From: Tupaia tana
Lineage: Eukaryota > Chordata > Mammalia > Scandentia > Tupaiidae
Assembly (NCBI GenBank): GCA_026018925.1
Contig: JAKSZU010000005.1
Location: 86,879,386-86,943,385 of the forward strand
DNA: 64,000 nucleotides
Direction of reading: 5' to 3'
Made by a program: the position numbers and the translations under genes. Under the pieces are notes generated by a model. That model was not told the origin of the DNA. It ran no database searches and was given only the letters and a program-made list of their open reading frames with translations. The stretch's first letter is position 1. Every line of letters begins with the position of its first letter. Below, piece after piece: positions 33,531-46,118 of the stretch.

Positions 33531-34840
33531 AAAATTGAAAGAAATGGTTTAGGGCAATTAATAAATGTATCAAAGATGTTTACACACACAGGTGTGTGTA
33601 TGTTTGCATATATAGATTATACAAACAAAAGGCTGAAGTCAGTCACTCAAATGGGAGGTCATTACCTTGCTTAATTTCCAGTCCCCATCTTGTTTTCAGA
33701 ATCAGAAACTGTGACTGGAAGAAAAGACAATTGCTTATAAATAGAGATCCGGTAATGGCTCAGAGAGTGTATAAAGTAGTGATTCTCTCAGTTCTTCTCT
33801 TAAAACACCTATTATAATTTACCTATATAACCACAGGGAAATCAAAACACACAGTCTTTCAGCGGATGGTGGATACAGTGTGTGAACTGACACTGAGACA
33901 CAGGAACATAAGTTAGTGCATGGGAGTTAAGTACTAAATCATGTCGTGAGTCAAGTCTAAGTTTCAAAGACACACGAAAATCTAAAATTGTCACAGACAT
34001 ACTTGGCACTTGATAGAATGCTCATATTGTTACCTTGACTTAAAACTGCTATAATAGAAAAGGCAAACAAATACCCTGAAATTATCCAAATTCCCTCACC
34101 TTCAGTCAAGATAATAAATTAGAAGCAATATTGTGTCCCAGGAGAAGAGGCAGAATTTATTGTTTCCCTCTAAGACTTAAAGGATGTTGTTGATGACTGT
34201 TACATCTCCACTTAATTTTTTTTGTCAGACCCTTGAAAAAAATTGAGTAGATAATTTTAGGGGTTAGTGGATTATAACAAATTTAACCTATTAGTCTCTA
34301 AAACTGTAAACTGCTATGAGTTCTGGTATTTTTACAAATCTAGAATAATATAATTTATGGTTATTGATCTGGTAAATGTGTTTTTAAAATACCTAATATA
34401 AAGAAAAACCACAAGTAATACATGCTCACATAATATATACTCATTCTCTTTCTCCAGTGCAATATAATTCTTCTGCTTTATTTCCTAACAACAGTACAAA
34501 GGAATTTGACATCTCAAAGAGCATATCATTGGCCCACCATGTTGACATAATAGTGATTATGGCTGGGGAGTGAAAAATGAAAAACTTGCTAAATGCCTTG
34601 TTAATGCACATGTGCTCTAGAGCATACAAAATAAACCCTAAAAAAATAAGGGCTTTCCACATCAATGAATAGTTTAGGGTCCAACTCTTTGAGGCATGGT
34701 TGGCGTTTTGCTTTAAAGTGAAAGATAAATCATTGAACCTTATGCTTTCTACAACTAGGAACATTATAGGAAAACTTGGAAAACATCTTTAGGGTTTTAT
34801 ATTATACTGATACTGTGGAAAACTGCAATAACCCGTTTAT
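33531..34840. other. No gene seen
   Basis: Nothing recognised. The minus-strand ORF at 34441-34764 (107 codons) has no recalled homologue and no supporting signals. Confidence 0.45.
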
Positions 34841-35290
34841 TTTTGTGTAAGGCTGCTAGATTTGAATGAAGCCCACTACAAGTAAAGGTTTCGTATCAGC
34901 TTTGGGTTATGATATAAGAAGCCTATCATTTGGACCACAGAACCCTACCGATCCCATGATACTTGTGGTACACATGGTATGAAAGTAGGTTATGTAGATT
35001 TTCTAAATATTTGCTAAGATTGACAACTTTAAAAAGTCACATTGTAGACAGACACTAAGAATCTGTAATACGACAATGCCATCTGTAGCTTAAACGTATA
35101 AAATCTGAAATTGGCTGCTGGAATGTTCACAGAACCTGGTGAAAATAGCATCTGACTGTGGGACAGCATGTGGCCATGTGTCCTAAACTTTCCTTTATGA
35201 GGCAGGTACTGTCAGATCCACAAAATCACAAGGCTGGGTAGGCTCAGCACTAGGCCCCAGACCAAACCAGACTAAAGTTGCTAGTTCCTT
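34841..35290 (+). mobile_element. ERVL-like pol-region fossil
   Basis: GCATCTGACTGTGGGACAGC, ATGTGGCCATGTGTCC, TACTGTCAGATCCACAAAATC, GGCTGGGTAGGCTCAGCAC and the upstream GATCCCATGATACTTGTGG resemble the internal region of mammalian ERVL/MLT2 elements as remembered. Stop codons and frame breaks are frequent, and no flanking LTR pair is seen, so this is an inactive ancient remnant. Confidence 0.5.
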
Positions 35291-35456
35291 TTTTTTTAAC
35301 CTTTGAAAATATTTTTGTTTATTTATATTTATTTAGTTATTTTAGTTACTAGAAGGAAAACACAACAACAAGCCACTGTATTTTGAAAGAGGTATGCATG
35401 GAGTCAATTCTGATTGCTGTGTAATCCAGATGAGCCTTGAAATGGGCAGGTTTTCT

Positions 35457-35850
35457 TTCTTTTTTTCTTTTAATTTTTTTAATATACATTCAATCACATT
35501 ATTTAGCTTACAAAGTGAACATTTCAATATGTGAACATTTCTCCCTAGTCAAGTTGATCAAAATATCTTCAACCGATAACACCACACCTCCCCATCTCCC
35601 CATCCCGTCAATGCTCTGCCTCTGTATCCCTCCTCCAAATGTCCTACCTTAGGCCCCCCTCCTCCACACACACCACATCTGGCATTAACCCCCAAATCTT
35701 GTGTTTGTACAACCTTAGGTCAATCAGTTTCAGTCATAGAGTAGAGACACTCGGTATATGTTAAGTGGGGACATACAATGTCTCTCCTTCATAGCCTGGC
35801 TTGCTTCACTCAGCAGTAAATTTTCCATATTTTTCCAAAAATTCAAGAGA
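35457..35850 (-). mobile_element. Young L1 3' end, antisense
   Basis: Same 3' UTR as 21.7 and 26.2 kb: CTCCCTAGTCAAGTTGATC, CACTCGGTATATGTTAAGTG, TGTCTCTCCTTCATAGCC, TTCACTCAGCAGTAAA. T-rich antisense tail at the low end; 5'-truncated. Confidence 0.82.
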
Positions 35851-36706
35851 GTGACAGCAGCCAGTGGTCCAGTTTCCCTGAGTCAGGCCAAGAAATTTCC
35901 ACTACTTTAAACCTATAAGGAAAGTAATTTGAAATGACCAATCCTCTTTTCTTTCCTTATTTTTGTTTTCATTAGCTCTTTTCTGTCTACAAAGCCAAAC
36001 TATTCTGCTCAACTCATTGAAACACACTGTTTTACGAATGAGGTAATTGTAGAATCACAAATAAAGGAAAATTAAATATTTAAATTTATCGTGATTTTTT
36101 TCTTTGGTAATAGAAAAATTTAAACTTGACGATTTCATTTTTATAAAACTTTACATTTTCGAGTTTATTTTTATCTACTTGAACAAAAAACACCAACAAA
36201 AATTTTCTTTATGAAGCATTTATGTTCAGATAAAACACTCTTAAGAATTCTTCTTCTATTTTGTACTTTGAAGTTAACATTTATCTTGTAAGTAACTAAG
36301 CTCAATTTTTTTTTCTTTAGAGAATGAAATGGAATAATGTATGCATCCTTCTATAGATGTTTATTTTAAGATTCATTTTTAAATAGATTTCTTTCTCTTA
36401 ACTACTGATGAACAGATGAACAAGTAGAACTTTTTTTAAAAAAAGTTGAGTGCCTTGATTATCCAAATTCAACCCGAAAATGGTTATATGACAGAACCTT
36501 ATGAAGGATTTATTTTACATTCAGGTTTTGTTACCTTAATCTCATATATTCTTAATGCAAATATCTATTTTCATGGAGTTGTAATATGTTATTTTCATCC
36601 AGTAAAAAAGAAAATCTTATTTATGTTAATAAAAAAGGCCATAATTTCTATCATGTTTGAATTTTAAAAAGCTGCCTATACATATAAACTTCGTAATGGC
36701 AAAAAT
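35851..36706. other. No gene seen
   Basis: Very AT-rich; nothing recognised. Confidence 0.5.
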
Positions 36707-36723
36707 AGAAATAGATCCACTTT

Positions 36724-36989
36724 GGGACCAGCAGTTGGCATAATGGCTATGTTCATAGACTCCCATGTAGTCAACTGCGGTTTGAGTCCCAGACCCAGTG
36801 GCTTAAACTCATGCTGGGCACGTGTGCTTGTGTGCCCAAGATCCTGAGAGGAGAATGGAGGAAAAGGAATTGCAGTGTGGTTTTCCCCCCTGGGGGGCAG
36901 GTGATTTCTTTCTTTCTGTCGCTCTGTCTCTCTGTATTTCTGGCAAGCACACATGCCCTATAGCAAAAACCTCTCCAAAAAAAAAGAAA
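36724..36989 (+). mobile_element. t-SINE type A with perfect TSD
   Basis: TSD agaaatagatccacttt at 36707-36723 and 36990-37006. Full-length body with CCCCCCTGGGGGGCAGG and CCCTATAGCAAAAACCTC. Faces the antisense young copy at 37143. Confidence 0.95.
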
Positions 36990-37142
36990 AGAAATAGATC
37001 CACTTTACCTAACATACATACATAATATAATACATAAAATACATAATATAAGCATATTATAATAATATATACATAACATAAAAATAGTATGGATATATAC
37101 ATACATAACATAAAACATAATAAACAGAATATAAAACTTTTT

Positions 37143-37405
37143 TTTTTTTTTGGAGAGGTTTTTCTCTATAGGACGCGTGCGCTCGTCAGACAGACAGAGA
37201 GAGACATAGAGACAGAAAGCGAGAAATCACCCCCCAGGGGGGATGGTCACGCCGCAATCCCTTCTCCTCCATTCTCCTCTCGGGATCTTGGGCACGCACG
37301 CACACGCGCCCGGCGTGAGTTGTAAGCCACCAGGTCCGAGACGCGAACCGTGGTCGACTACATGGGAGTCCAGCGACATAGCCATTACGCTAACTGCTGG
37401 TTCCC
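37143..37405 (-). mobile_element. t-SINE type A, antisense, young
   Basis: TSD taaaacttttt at 37132-37142 and 37406-37416. CpG-rich (GCACGCACGCACACGCGCCC), with a head ending CGCTAACTGCTGGTTCCC. Confidence 0.94.
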
Positions 37406-37416
37406 TAAAACTTTTT

Positions 37417-37924
37417 AAGATTTAATTTCTCAAACACGGCAACATGTATAGAATAGGAAAGAAATGAAAAACTTGAAATAAACACACAAAGGCTATGAAC
37501 CTAGAATTACTTTTTTCCAGGAAGATTTTGTCGTTTTCAAGAGACAGGTACCTTCTAGGCTATATAAATTGGTTTACAACATAAATTTTTGGGGTGATCT
37601 CAATGTTTTACTATTGCAACAATAATATTGTACTAATACAATATTAAGTATTGTGTATACATATATATGTCATATATAGTTAGATATATAAGAAAAGATA
37701 AAGGGCATTTAGACTTAAGAAACATTTCTAATCTTAGTAGAATGAAAATACAGGCATAATATGCTTTCCCAAATCTCATCTCTTAATTTATGTGTGGTTT
37801 AAATATTAGTAAAATACATAGTATCACTAATAGAAAGAAAAAAGTGAAATACATGTATTCTGCATTGCTGAAGGAAAAGTACTGTAACATCTGAAAACTT
37901 TTAGAGAGCTATTTGTTAAAATTT
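37417..37924. other. No gene seen
   Basis: AT-rich, nothing recognised. Confidence 0.5.
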
Positions 37925-37934
37925 ATTAAATTTT

Positions 37935-38106
37935 GGGCCAGATATTGGCATGGCAGTTAAAGTGGCTGGATCCCACATGGTCTGCTGTGCAGACTGAGTT
38001 CCAGACTGGGCATGGAAAAACCTGCCAGGCATGCATATGTGCATGCCAAAAATCCTGAGAGGATGTGGGGATTGTGGCATGACCATCTCCCCTGTGGGAT
38101 TTCTCT

Positions 38107-38165
<59 letters not shown>

Positions 38166-38224
38166 GCTTTTCTTCTCCCTCTCTGGCAAGTACACATGCC
38201 CTATGACAAAATTAAAAAAAAAAC
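37935..38224 (+). mobile_element. t-SINE type A with CT expansion
   Basis: TSD attaaatttt at 37925-37934 and 38225-38234. GGGCCAGATATTGGCATGGC head, GCTGGATCCCACATGG, then a (TC)n expansion at about 38103-38165. Ends CCCTATGACAAAATT. Confidence 0.88.
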
Positions 38225-38239
38225 ATTAAATTTTAAAAT

Positions 38240-38460
38240 GTGAATACATTTTGAACCAGCAAATTCAGTTCTGATAATTGCTATAAAGACCTATTTACAG
38301 GGGGTTATGCACAAAAATATGTTCTTTGCAGCAAGATTTGCAATAAAATAACACATTTCATTTCCACCAGTAGAATACTGACGAAATAAGTTTTAATTTT
38401 TCCACAAACTGCAATGCACATAGCCGCCTTAAAATTGAAATGCATGGAATTTACACATAT
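38240..38460 (+). mobile_element. Old L1M ORF2/3' end fragment
   Basis: CCAGCAAATTCAGTTCTG, TGTTCTTTGCAGCAAGATTTG, CACCAGTAGAATACTGACG and CACAAACTGCAATGCACATAG follow the order of the L1 ORF2 3' end. Highly diverged. Confidence 0.55.
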
Positions 38461-38580
38461 TTTAAAAATATGTAAGTATACATATATTTTTATTTAATAT
38501 ACATTATCAATATATTTCTATATAATTATCTATAAGTACATCAATGTTTCCAGGATATAATGTAGAAAAAATAAGCTGCA

Positions 38581-38818
38581 GGGAGGTCCCATAGTGCAGT
38601 TAATGTGCTGTGCATAGGGAGTGAGCTCCCACATGGCAGACTGTTGTCCCAGTCCCAGCCTTGAAGATGGTGCATGTGCATATTTGGCCTAAATCCTGAT
38701 GGGATGAGAAAATCTCAAGGAAAGGAATTTTGCATGACTATACTCCACTGGTGAGTGCTTTCTCTCTCATTTTCTGCCCCTCTGGTGAGTACATGCACCC
38801 TTTGGCAATTAAAAGAAA
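38581..38818 (+). mobile_element. t-SINE variant, diverged
   Basis: GGGAGGTCCCATAGTGCAG and GTGCTGTGCATAGGGAGTG heads a variant subfamily also seen at 63193. CTAAATCCTGATGGGATG, a CT tract and CCCTTTGGCAATTAAAAG complete it. Confidence 0.75.
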
Positions 38819-38950
38819 GAAAAAGTATAAATTGCTATGTAGTATATCATAGTCTTTTTATAGTTTTGCTAAACAATACATTGCAGTGTTTATTAATTTT
38901 AATGAAAATTAATTTCTTTTATAATTATTGAAATTATGATAAAACACTTT

Positions 38951-39208
38951 TTTTTTTTTGAGAGAGATTTTTGCTATAGGGTGCATGCGCTCACCAGACA
39001 GGCAAAGGGAGACATAGAGACAGAAATCATCCCCCCCCCAGGGGGATGGTCATGCCGCAATCCCTTCTCCTCCATTCTCCTCTCGGGATCTTGGGCACAC
39101 ACGCACACGCGCCTGGCGTAAGTTTTAAGCCACCGGGTCCAGGACACGAACCGCGGTCAACTACGTGGGAGTCCAACGACACAGCCATTATGCTAACTGC
39201 TGGTTCTC
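38951..39208 (-). mobile_element. t-SINE type A, antisense, young, with TSD
   Basis: TSD atgataaaacacttt (38936-38950) versus atgataaagcacttt (39209-39223). CACCGGGTCCAGGACACG and GCTAACTGCTGGTTCTC mark the head. Confidence 0.94.
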
Positions 39209-39254
39209 ATGATAAAGCACTTTATAACTTTGCTATATCAGTTTTCATTTTTTT

Positions 39255-39285
39255 CTTTTCAATTGCTACAGGGTATGCATGCTTG

Positions 39286-39334
<49 letters not shown>

Positions 39335-39508
39335 AGTATCCAGAGAGGTGCAGTCATGCCATAGTCTCTACCTTCCATTTTTCCAAGCCAACAGAATTTT
39401 GAGCATGAATATGTACACATACCTGATGTGGTTTTCAAGCCACCAGTGTCAGAATTCATACTGTGGTCAACTATGATGAAACTGGGTCCCTATATACATG
39501 GTTTGGTC
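39255..39508 (-). mobile_element. t-SINE, antisense, with GA expansion
   Basis: TTGCTACAGGGTATGCATG, (GA)n at about 39289-39332, AATTTTGAGCATGAATATG, CAAGCCACCAGTGTC, and an abraded head ending TTTGGTCC. Confidence 0.75.
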
Positions 39509-39645
39509 CAGTCATTTTTTTAGATATCAATTATTTGTAAAAATTAATAAATAAATTCATCGAAAGATTTATGCTCAAGAAATCTTATGATAATGTTATT
39601 TTTAGTTGTGAAAAACTAACTAAGATGCTCACAAGAAAACAGTTA

Positions 39646-39880
39646 AGGGACCCGAAGCTGGCATAATGGCTATGTCATTGGACTCCCATGTAGTCAACCA
39701 TGGTTCGAGCCCCAGACCCGGTGGCATAAACTCATGCTGGTTGCATGTGTGCATGCCCAAGATCCCAAGAGGAGAATGGAGGAGAAGGGATTGACATATA
39801 GCCATCCCCCCTGGGTGGTGATTTCTCACTTTCTGTCTGTCTTTCTGGCAAGTGCGCGCACCCAATAGCAAAAACCTCCT

Positions 39881-39920
<40 letters not shown>

Positions 39921-39932
39921 AAAGAAAAAGAA
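39646..39932 (+). mobile_element. t-SINE type A with long A tail and TSD
   Basis: TSD aagaaaacagtta at 39633-39645 and 39933-39945. AGGGACCCGAAGCTGGC head, GGTTCGAGCCCCAGACCCGG, and about 37 consecutive A from 39882 followed by AAAAG repeats. Confidence 0.92.
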
Positions 39933-40144
39933 AAGAAAACAGTTATAGAGAATTAAACCAATATAATATTTTAGCCATTTTAAATACTTTACAGTAATTA
40001 ATCTTAAGAAAGGCTCACAATATAATTCTAATGGAACAAAGAATGTTGGAAATAAAAATAACCATATAATCGTAATTGTGCTTGAAAATACTGCATGCAT
40101 ATGTGTATTAAACATTGGAGATAAATCTCTGCACACCAAGCATT

Positions 40145-41540
40145 TCTATACACTAAGAATGAATTACTGAAAAAAAAAAATGAAGAAAGCAATCCCATCT
40201 GCAATAACTTTGAAAAAACTAGTAAAATAGTTAGGAATAAATTCAGTCAAGTAGGTGAAAGATCTATGTACTGAAAACTAAAAAATATTAAGCAATGAAA
40301 TTGAAGGTGGCAAAAATGCATGAAGAAATATGCCATGTTCATGAATTGAAGGAATTAATATTGTTAAAATACCCCTATTACCCCAAATGACCTACAGATT
40401 TAATTCAGTGTTTATTAAAATGTCATTTTTCTCCCTATTGATTGGTAGAAAAAAATTGCAAATCATACATTTTTTTCAGGGCTAGTATCCAAAATACATT
40501 TTACACAAACTATCAAATACCAAGAAAAGAAACAAGAAAAGCAATTCAAATATAGGCAATGGACCTGAACAGAAATTTCTCCTAGAAGAGATAAGAATGG
40601 TCCACAGATATATGAAAAAGTGCTCAGTACCCCTAATTATCAGGGAAATGCAAATTAAAACCAAAATGAGCTATCACTGCACACCTGTCAGAATGACTGC
40701 TGTCTAAAAGAGAAAACATCGTATGTATTGGTGAGAGACAGTGAAGAAAAGAGAAGAAAAGGGAACCCTAGCATATTGTTGGTGGGAACATAAACTAGCC
40801 CAGACATTTTGGAAATCAGCATGGAGATTCTTCAGAAATCTGATCATAGAATAACCACATGATTTGGCAATCCCGCTTCTAGATAGATATTCAACAGAGT
40901 CAAAATAAATATGTTAAAGATATAATTTGTGCTTCCATGCTCATTTCTGCATTATTCATTATAATAGCTAAAATGTGGAACCACACAAGTGTTCATCAAT
41001 AGATGAATGGTTAAAGAAAATGTGGCATATGTATGCAATAGAACACATATACACTTAAAAAATATGGAAAATTCTGTTATTTTCAACAACATGAATGAAC
41101 GTGAGAATATTATGGTAAGTGAAATAAGCTAATTACAAAAAGACAAATACTATGTAGTATTACTTGTATCTAGAATCTAAAAAAGTAAAATTCATAGAAG
41201 CAGTAGAATGGTGATTACCTGAAGCTATAAGAGAGAGTGAGGAGAAAGGTGAGATGTTGGGCTAAAGGCACAAAGTTTCTATAAGACAGGAGGAGTTGTA
41301 GTGATTTCTTGCATGGCATGATGAGCATAATTAAAAGTAATTTTGAAATTGCTAAAAGAGGTTTTAAGTGTTCTCACTACAAATCATTTGTAGATGAGAT
41401 GATAGATTAGATATAGTAATTATCTTGATTTAATCTTTCTACAATGTATATATCTATCAAAATGTCACATGGTACTCCATAAGTGAATACAAAGTAATAT
41501 TTGTCAATAAAATAATTAAAAGTAAAAATTAAAAATTGTA
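40145..41540 (+). mobile_element. L1 ORF2 3' portion and 3' UTR, degraded
   Basis: Landmarks in order: AAAGCAATCCCATCTGC, AAAATGCATGAAGAAATATGCC, GGGCTAGTATCCAAAATAC, ATTATCAGGGAAATGCAAATT, TTGGTGGGAACATAAAC, GCATTATTCATTATAATAGC and GAATGGTTAAAGAAAATGTGG. An internal deletion of some hundreds of nt is inferred near 40440-40475, where ORF2 sequence jumps forward. Frames are broken throughout. Confidence 0.85.
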
Positions 41541-42161
41541 TTAGTCTCATGATTCTATAGTACTGTATATTAACCCTTTTATACTAATATAAAAGGAATT
41601 GAAATATCTAAAATGAAAGTTGTTACAGGTCCATAGAACATATACACCCTGACAGATCATTAGTTTGGTAATATGTTGTATTGGAGAACACCTGGTATGC
41701 ATCTAAGATTTGAACATACCCAAGGTAATGTTTTAGTTTTGAATGTCATAGAGAGTTAAGTTTAGCACTTGTGTCCATTTCACTGGACACCTTGACTGTC
41801 CTTTACATGACCAAGGTCAATGAGCTACAGCATTATGCAGGATCTAGGCATGGTAGGTAGCAGGAATAAGGTGGTCATGCAAGTGGAACAGGATCTTCTC
41901 TAGTTGTTTCAGAATCCCCCCATGAATTATTTTATAGAGCATCTTTTGGCCGATTCCCTCAATATGAATACACTAAAAGTGGGTCTTATCATTTTTAAAA
42001 ATTAATTGACAATTGGCACATTTATAAAAGTAGCAGAATCATTTTCAGTAAGTAAAATACCACAAATATTCTTAGCCTATACAAAAAATAAAAATACCAG
42101 ACTAAACAAACAAAAAAAGGATTAAGACTTCCTAATTTCTCCACTGTCCAAAGTAGCGTTT
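41541..42161. other. No gene seen
   Basis: Contains unassigned, fairly complex sequence at 41600-41950; no repeat family or protein recognised. Confidence 0.45.
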
Positions 42162-42302
42162 GGGGGTCGGCAAGTGGCATGGTGATTAAGTCACTTAACT
42201 CCCATATGACTGACCACAGTTTGAGTCCTGGACCTGGTGGCATGCTTTATCACTTCCCCTCTCTCTCTTTTTGGTCAAATTAAAAAATAATAATAATAAA
42301 TT
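42162..42302 (+). mobile_element. t-SINE type B
   Basis: GGGGGTCGGCAAGTGGCATGG, GTTTGAGTCCTGGACCTGG, a short CT tract, TTTTGGTCAAATTAAAAAATAA and an (ATA) tail. Confidence 0.87.
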
Positions 42303-42331
42303 ATATATATATTAAAGAAACAAGTGGTCTT

Positions 42332-42600
42332 GGGACCAGCAGTTAGCGTAATGGCTATGTCGCTGGACTCCCATGTAGTTGACCGGTTCACGTCCCGGAC
42401 CCGGTGGCTTAAAACTCACGCCAGGCACGTGTGCGTGCGTGCCCAAGATCCCAAGAGGAGAATGGAGGAGAAGGGATTGTGGCATGGCCATCCCCATTGG
42501 GGGGTGATTTCTGACTTTCTGTCTCTCTGTCTCTCTCTGTCTGTCCAGCAAGCGCACACGCTCTATAGCAAAAACCTCTCAGAAAAAAAAAAAAAAAAAG
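42332..42600 (+). mobile_element. t-SINE type A, young, with TSD
   Basis: TSD of 18 nt (42314-42331, 42601-42618) with one mismatch. Only 30 nt beyond the type B copy. Three nt of the GACCACGGTTCGC block are missing (GACCGGTTCACG). Confidence 0.94.
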
Positions 42601-42618
42601 AAAGAAACAAGTGGACTT

Positions 42619-43701
42619 TGTCACAGTAATGATGGTTTGCATCAGAGGCCCTTTCAGGTAGCTTCCTCATATAGTCATTGACAAGGTAGCTTTCTGTTTT
42701 TCATTTTCTGCCCATGTCCATGACTGAAAATCTCAAGTATCAGATTTTTTTTTTTTTTGTAAGGTGTGAAGGTAGCTCAATATCTCAGCATTGTAAAAGT
42801 ATCTGTAAGTTTTTGGAATTTTATTTAGACACTTGCACAGAAGTCTAGAAGGTGCTGGATTTTTTTTTTTCCCCTTCGGATTTGGAATCCAGGAAGATAG
42901 CTCTATAGTGACTTTTTCAAATTTGGTTCTTTTTTTTTTTTCAGTTTTACTGAGTGGAATCCTGCTTCAAAAAGAGAACAATGATTGGGAAATCCTCTTG
43001 GATCTTGCTTGGCTTCTCAGAAAATTTTTTCTGAGGTATCTGTCTCCTTTGCTATGTAAACCTAACTTAGGACTGTGTCTTAAATCATTGCTGGTACAGA
43101 GGCGATCTTAGTGACCTGGATCATGACTCTTGCTATGAACATATTAACAGATTTTAATTGCATCCTAATTACATAAGAAATTTTCATATTCTTGGAATAA
43201 GGACCCAGCATTTGCTAAGGAGCCTGCACTTAGGATGTCTTTTGGAAATTAATATGAATCTGCTTGTAATATTACAATGTAATCATCCATGTGGTTCAAA
43301 TTAGTGACTGAGGTATATATAATGAATATAATATAACCATAAGTAAATTACTAAACAAATACATACATTTTAAAAAGTTATATTTTTATTCCACTCTCTT
43401 ATAGGATGTCAAAGAAATTTAATATATAAGGTCTGGAAACATTTTTACCTTGTTTCTTCTTTTCAGAATGTATTACATCTTGTATTCTCTTAATCTCCCT
43501 TTTTCAGCCTTTTTCTAACATACATTCCATTATACTGGTCTCTCATCTCTTTCTCTCTCTCCCCTCTCTCTCTCTTACTTTGTTTCATTCTCAGATTTGC
43601 AAGAGGAATGGGTGGCTAGGAAAAGATTTCTTGGGTAAAGCTTGTGAAATTTGGGAATCTGTCAGGATTTGCACCAACAATAATTAAATGATATATAGTA
43701 A
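42619..43701. other. No gene seen
   Basis: T-rich runs at about 42745, 42860 and 42935, and a CT-rich tract near 43540-43575. No repeat or protein is recognised in the 92-codon frame at 42833-43111. Confidence 0.45.
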
Positions 43702-43959
43702 GTCTTTTTTCTTTCTTTCTTAAGAGAGAGATTTTTGCTCTAGGGCACATGCACTTCCCGGACAAACAGAAAAAGTGAGAAATCACACCCAGAATAGATA
43801 TTCACACTGCAATCCCTTCTCATCCATTCTTTTCTTGGGATTTTGAGCACACAAGCACATGTGCCCAGCATGAGTTTTAAGTCACCGTGTCTGGAACACG
43901 AACCATAATTGACTACATAGGAGTCCAGTGATGCAACCATTACACCATCTGCTGGTCCC
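43702..43959 (-). mobile_element. t-SINE type A, antisense
   Basis: GAGATTTTTGCTCTAGGGC, GTGAGAAATCACACCC, CACCGTGTCTGGAACACG, and a head ending CCATCTGCTGGTCCC. Confidence 0.88.
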
Positions 43960-45207
43960 AAGCAAGTTTATTTAATCAATTTTTCCCTCAGACACCATAG
44001 AAGAATTTTAGAGGCAGAGAAAACTATCTTTAAAAGAATATATGTGTAGATCTTTGTGCATTTAATTTTGACAGTGTTACCAGTCATCATTAGTTAAAGA
44101 TAAAGTGGGTCATATTTATGAAAATATTTGAGGTTTTAAAGACTAAGAAATACATATGTGAAAGAAAACTGACAGGTATATAAAGGAAAAATAACTGATA
44201 ATTAAAGATGGTCTAGTCCTCTAATTATGGGTGTGGAATGAGGCAAATATTTAGTAGTAACCAGTCAGCTTCATATTAACAATGTGTTCAAGAATGATCA
44301 CAGATTATTGACTGGAATGACTCACTCAGATGATTACTATAATCTATGAGCATTGAAAAATATGAAAAGAATCAATAATGGGATCAATTGTGGAACTTCT
44401 TCCAGGCCAGTAGAGGAAATCTCTATGTTTGCACCAATGTGGAAAACTTTAGGCAAACAATAAACAACATTTTCTAGTTTCTATTCAGTGTTTTTAAAGG
44501 TGACACAGTTCATGTTTTGAGCTGAAGGGAAATAAGGATGCTATGTTTAATTCTTAAAAAGCACACCTGGAGACTATTTAGATTTACATTTAAAGGAAAC
44601 TACTAAAAAGAAATGTACCCCCCCAAAAAAAAAATGTAAAAACTAAGTCCAGCTTTGAATTAGATACTGTATTTATAATAAAGAGAATAACAATAAATAC
44701 AAACTATTGATAGGACTGACCCAAACAAATTAGACACATGGTCCCTATAATAACAGAGCCTGGATCTTGGATTAAATTATCGTTCTCAAAGACGTATCAG
44801 TGTGCATGATTTGCACGAATAACATTATTTCTGGCAGCTAAATAGCTAATTGACATTACAGCTCTAACTACCTTCACTATGCTAAAAGGAGAAGGATGTT
44901 AGGAAGTGGCACTTAAGAGACAATAAGCAGAAAGAAAGTATGGCTTTATGCCCAGTTTTGTACTAAGAATAGGGCTATTAGACAGATTTAAGAGAAAGGA
45001 GAAAGAGAACACACAAAATAAAGGGAAAGGTGAAATAACATTGCTGGTAGAATATAGACCTTGGAGACTGAGTAGCTGTTGGATAGCAAGGTGAGGTCAG
45101 AATATTACTGGCAGACCATGTGACTGAAACTGTCTGTGACACAAAGTCATGAAAACTTCCAGGTGAGCTTCCCATGGTACAAATGATCTACAACATTCTG
45201 AGTAGAG
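43960..45207. other. No gene seen
   Basis: AT-rich sequence without recognised repeats. Confidence 0.5.
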
Positions 45208-45474
45208 ATTTTTTTTTAAAAAAAGAATGATCATGAATAGGTGTAGTAGTATTCCATGTACTCATGGAGTAGTATTGGGGAGACAGAGACACAGAAAGTG
45301 AGAAGTCACTCCCCACACCACAATCCCCTTTCCTCCATTCTCCTCTTGGGAGTTGGGCACACACGCACACATACGTGCTCACTGTGATTTTCAAACCACC
45401 GGGTCCAGGACTGAAACTGTGTTTGACCATGTGAGACTCTAGCATCATAATCATTATGTCATCTGCTGGTCCCC
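45208..45474 (-). mobile_element. t-SINE type A, antisense, disturbed 3' end
   Basis: Head to middle is clear (CCACCGGGTCCAGGACTG, CATCTGCTGGTCCCC). Beyond GGAGACAGAGACACAG the usual CTATAGGG end is replaced by unrelated sequence before a short T run. Confidence 0.78.
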
Positions 45475-45865
45475 AAATACACAGATTTTAAAATTTTATA
45501 TTTAACTTCAGAATCAGTATAGCCTATGAGAAAAAATATGTAACACTACCACAGCAAACACAGACATAAATTGAAAGATGTATATACCAATTTAAAAAAA
45601 TCAATTGATAAAATGTAATAACAATAACAATGTGACTTACTCCTAGAAAATAAATGAGTTTAGAAAATAAAATAAAAATCAGATTAAAAAGTTAGCTTAT
45701 TTCCACACATCTAAATAGTAGATAGACCCAGTATTAAAATATCTCAGGTATTCCATTTGTCAAACTTATAATGATCACTTTGTACCTTATATGACAGCTA
45801 ATGGTCACTTCCTCGGAACTTTATCCTCAGTACTAGAGTTTTTAATCTTCTTAGATTTACAAATA

Positions 45866-46118
45866 CTATAGATGGTGTGGAAAGAGAGTGGGAGAAGTGG
45901 GAGAGTATGAGGAAAGAAATAAAGGAGAAAAATAGAGAGACAAGACATTTATGGGATACAGAAATGGATTTTTATCTGTTGATAATGTGTATAGTATCCT
46001 CACCTGGACTGGTGTGAAGTATATTCATGTTGGGTAAACTTCCTTTACAAACTAAGTAATGTATAGTGATTGAATGGATAAAATAAATTAAAATAAAATT
46101 TGAAAATAAATAAATAAA
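45866..46118 (+). mobile_element. Young-family L1 3' UTR
   Basis: GAGAAAAATAGAGAGACAAGAC, CTGGACTGGTGTGAAGTATATTC, ATGTTGGGTAAACTTCC and TAATGTATAGTGATTGAATGG match the 3' UTR at 51.7-51.9 kb. Ends in an AAAT-rich tail. Confidence 0.75.
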
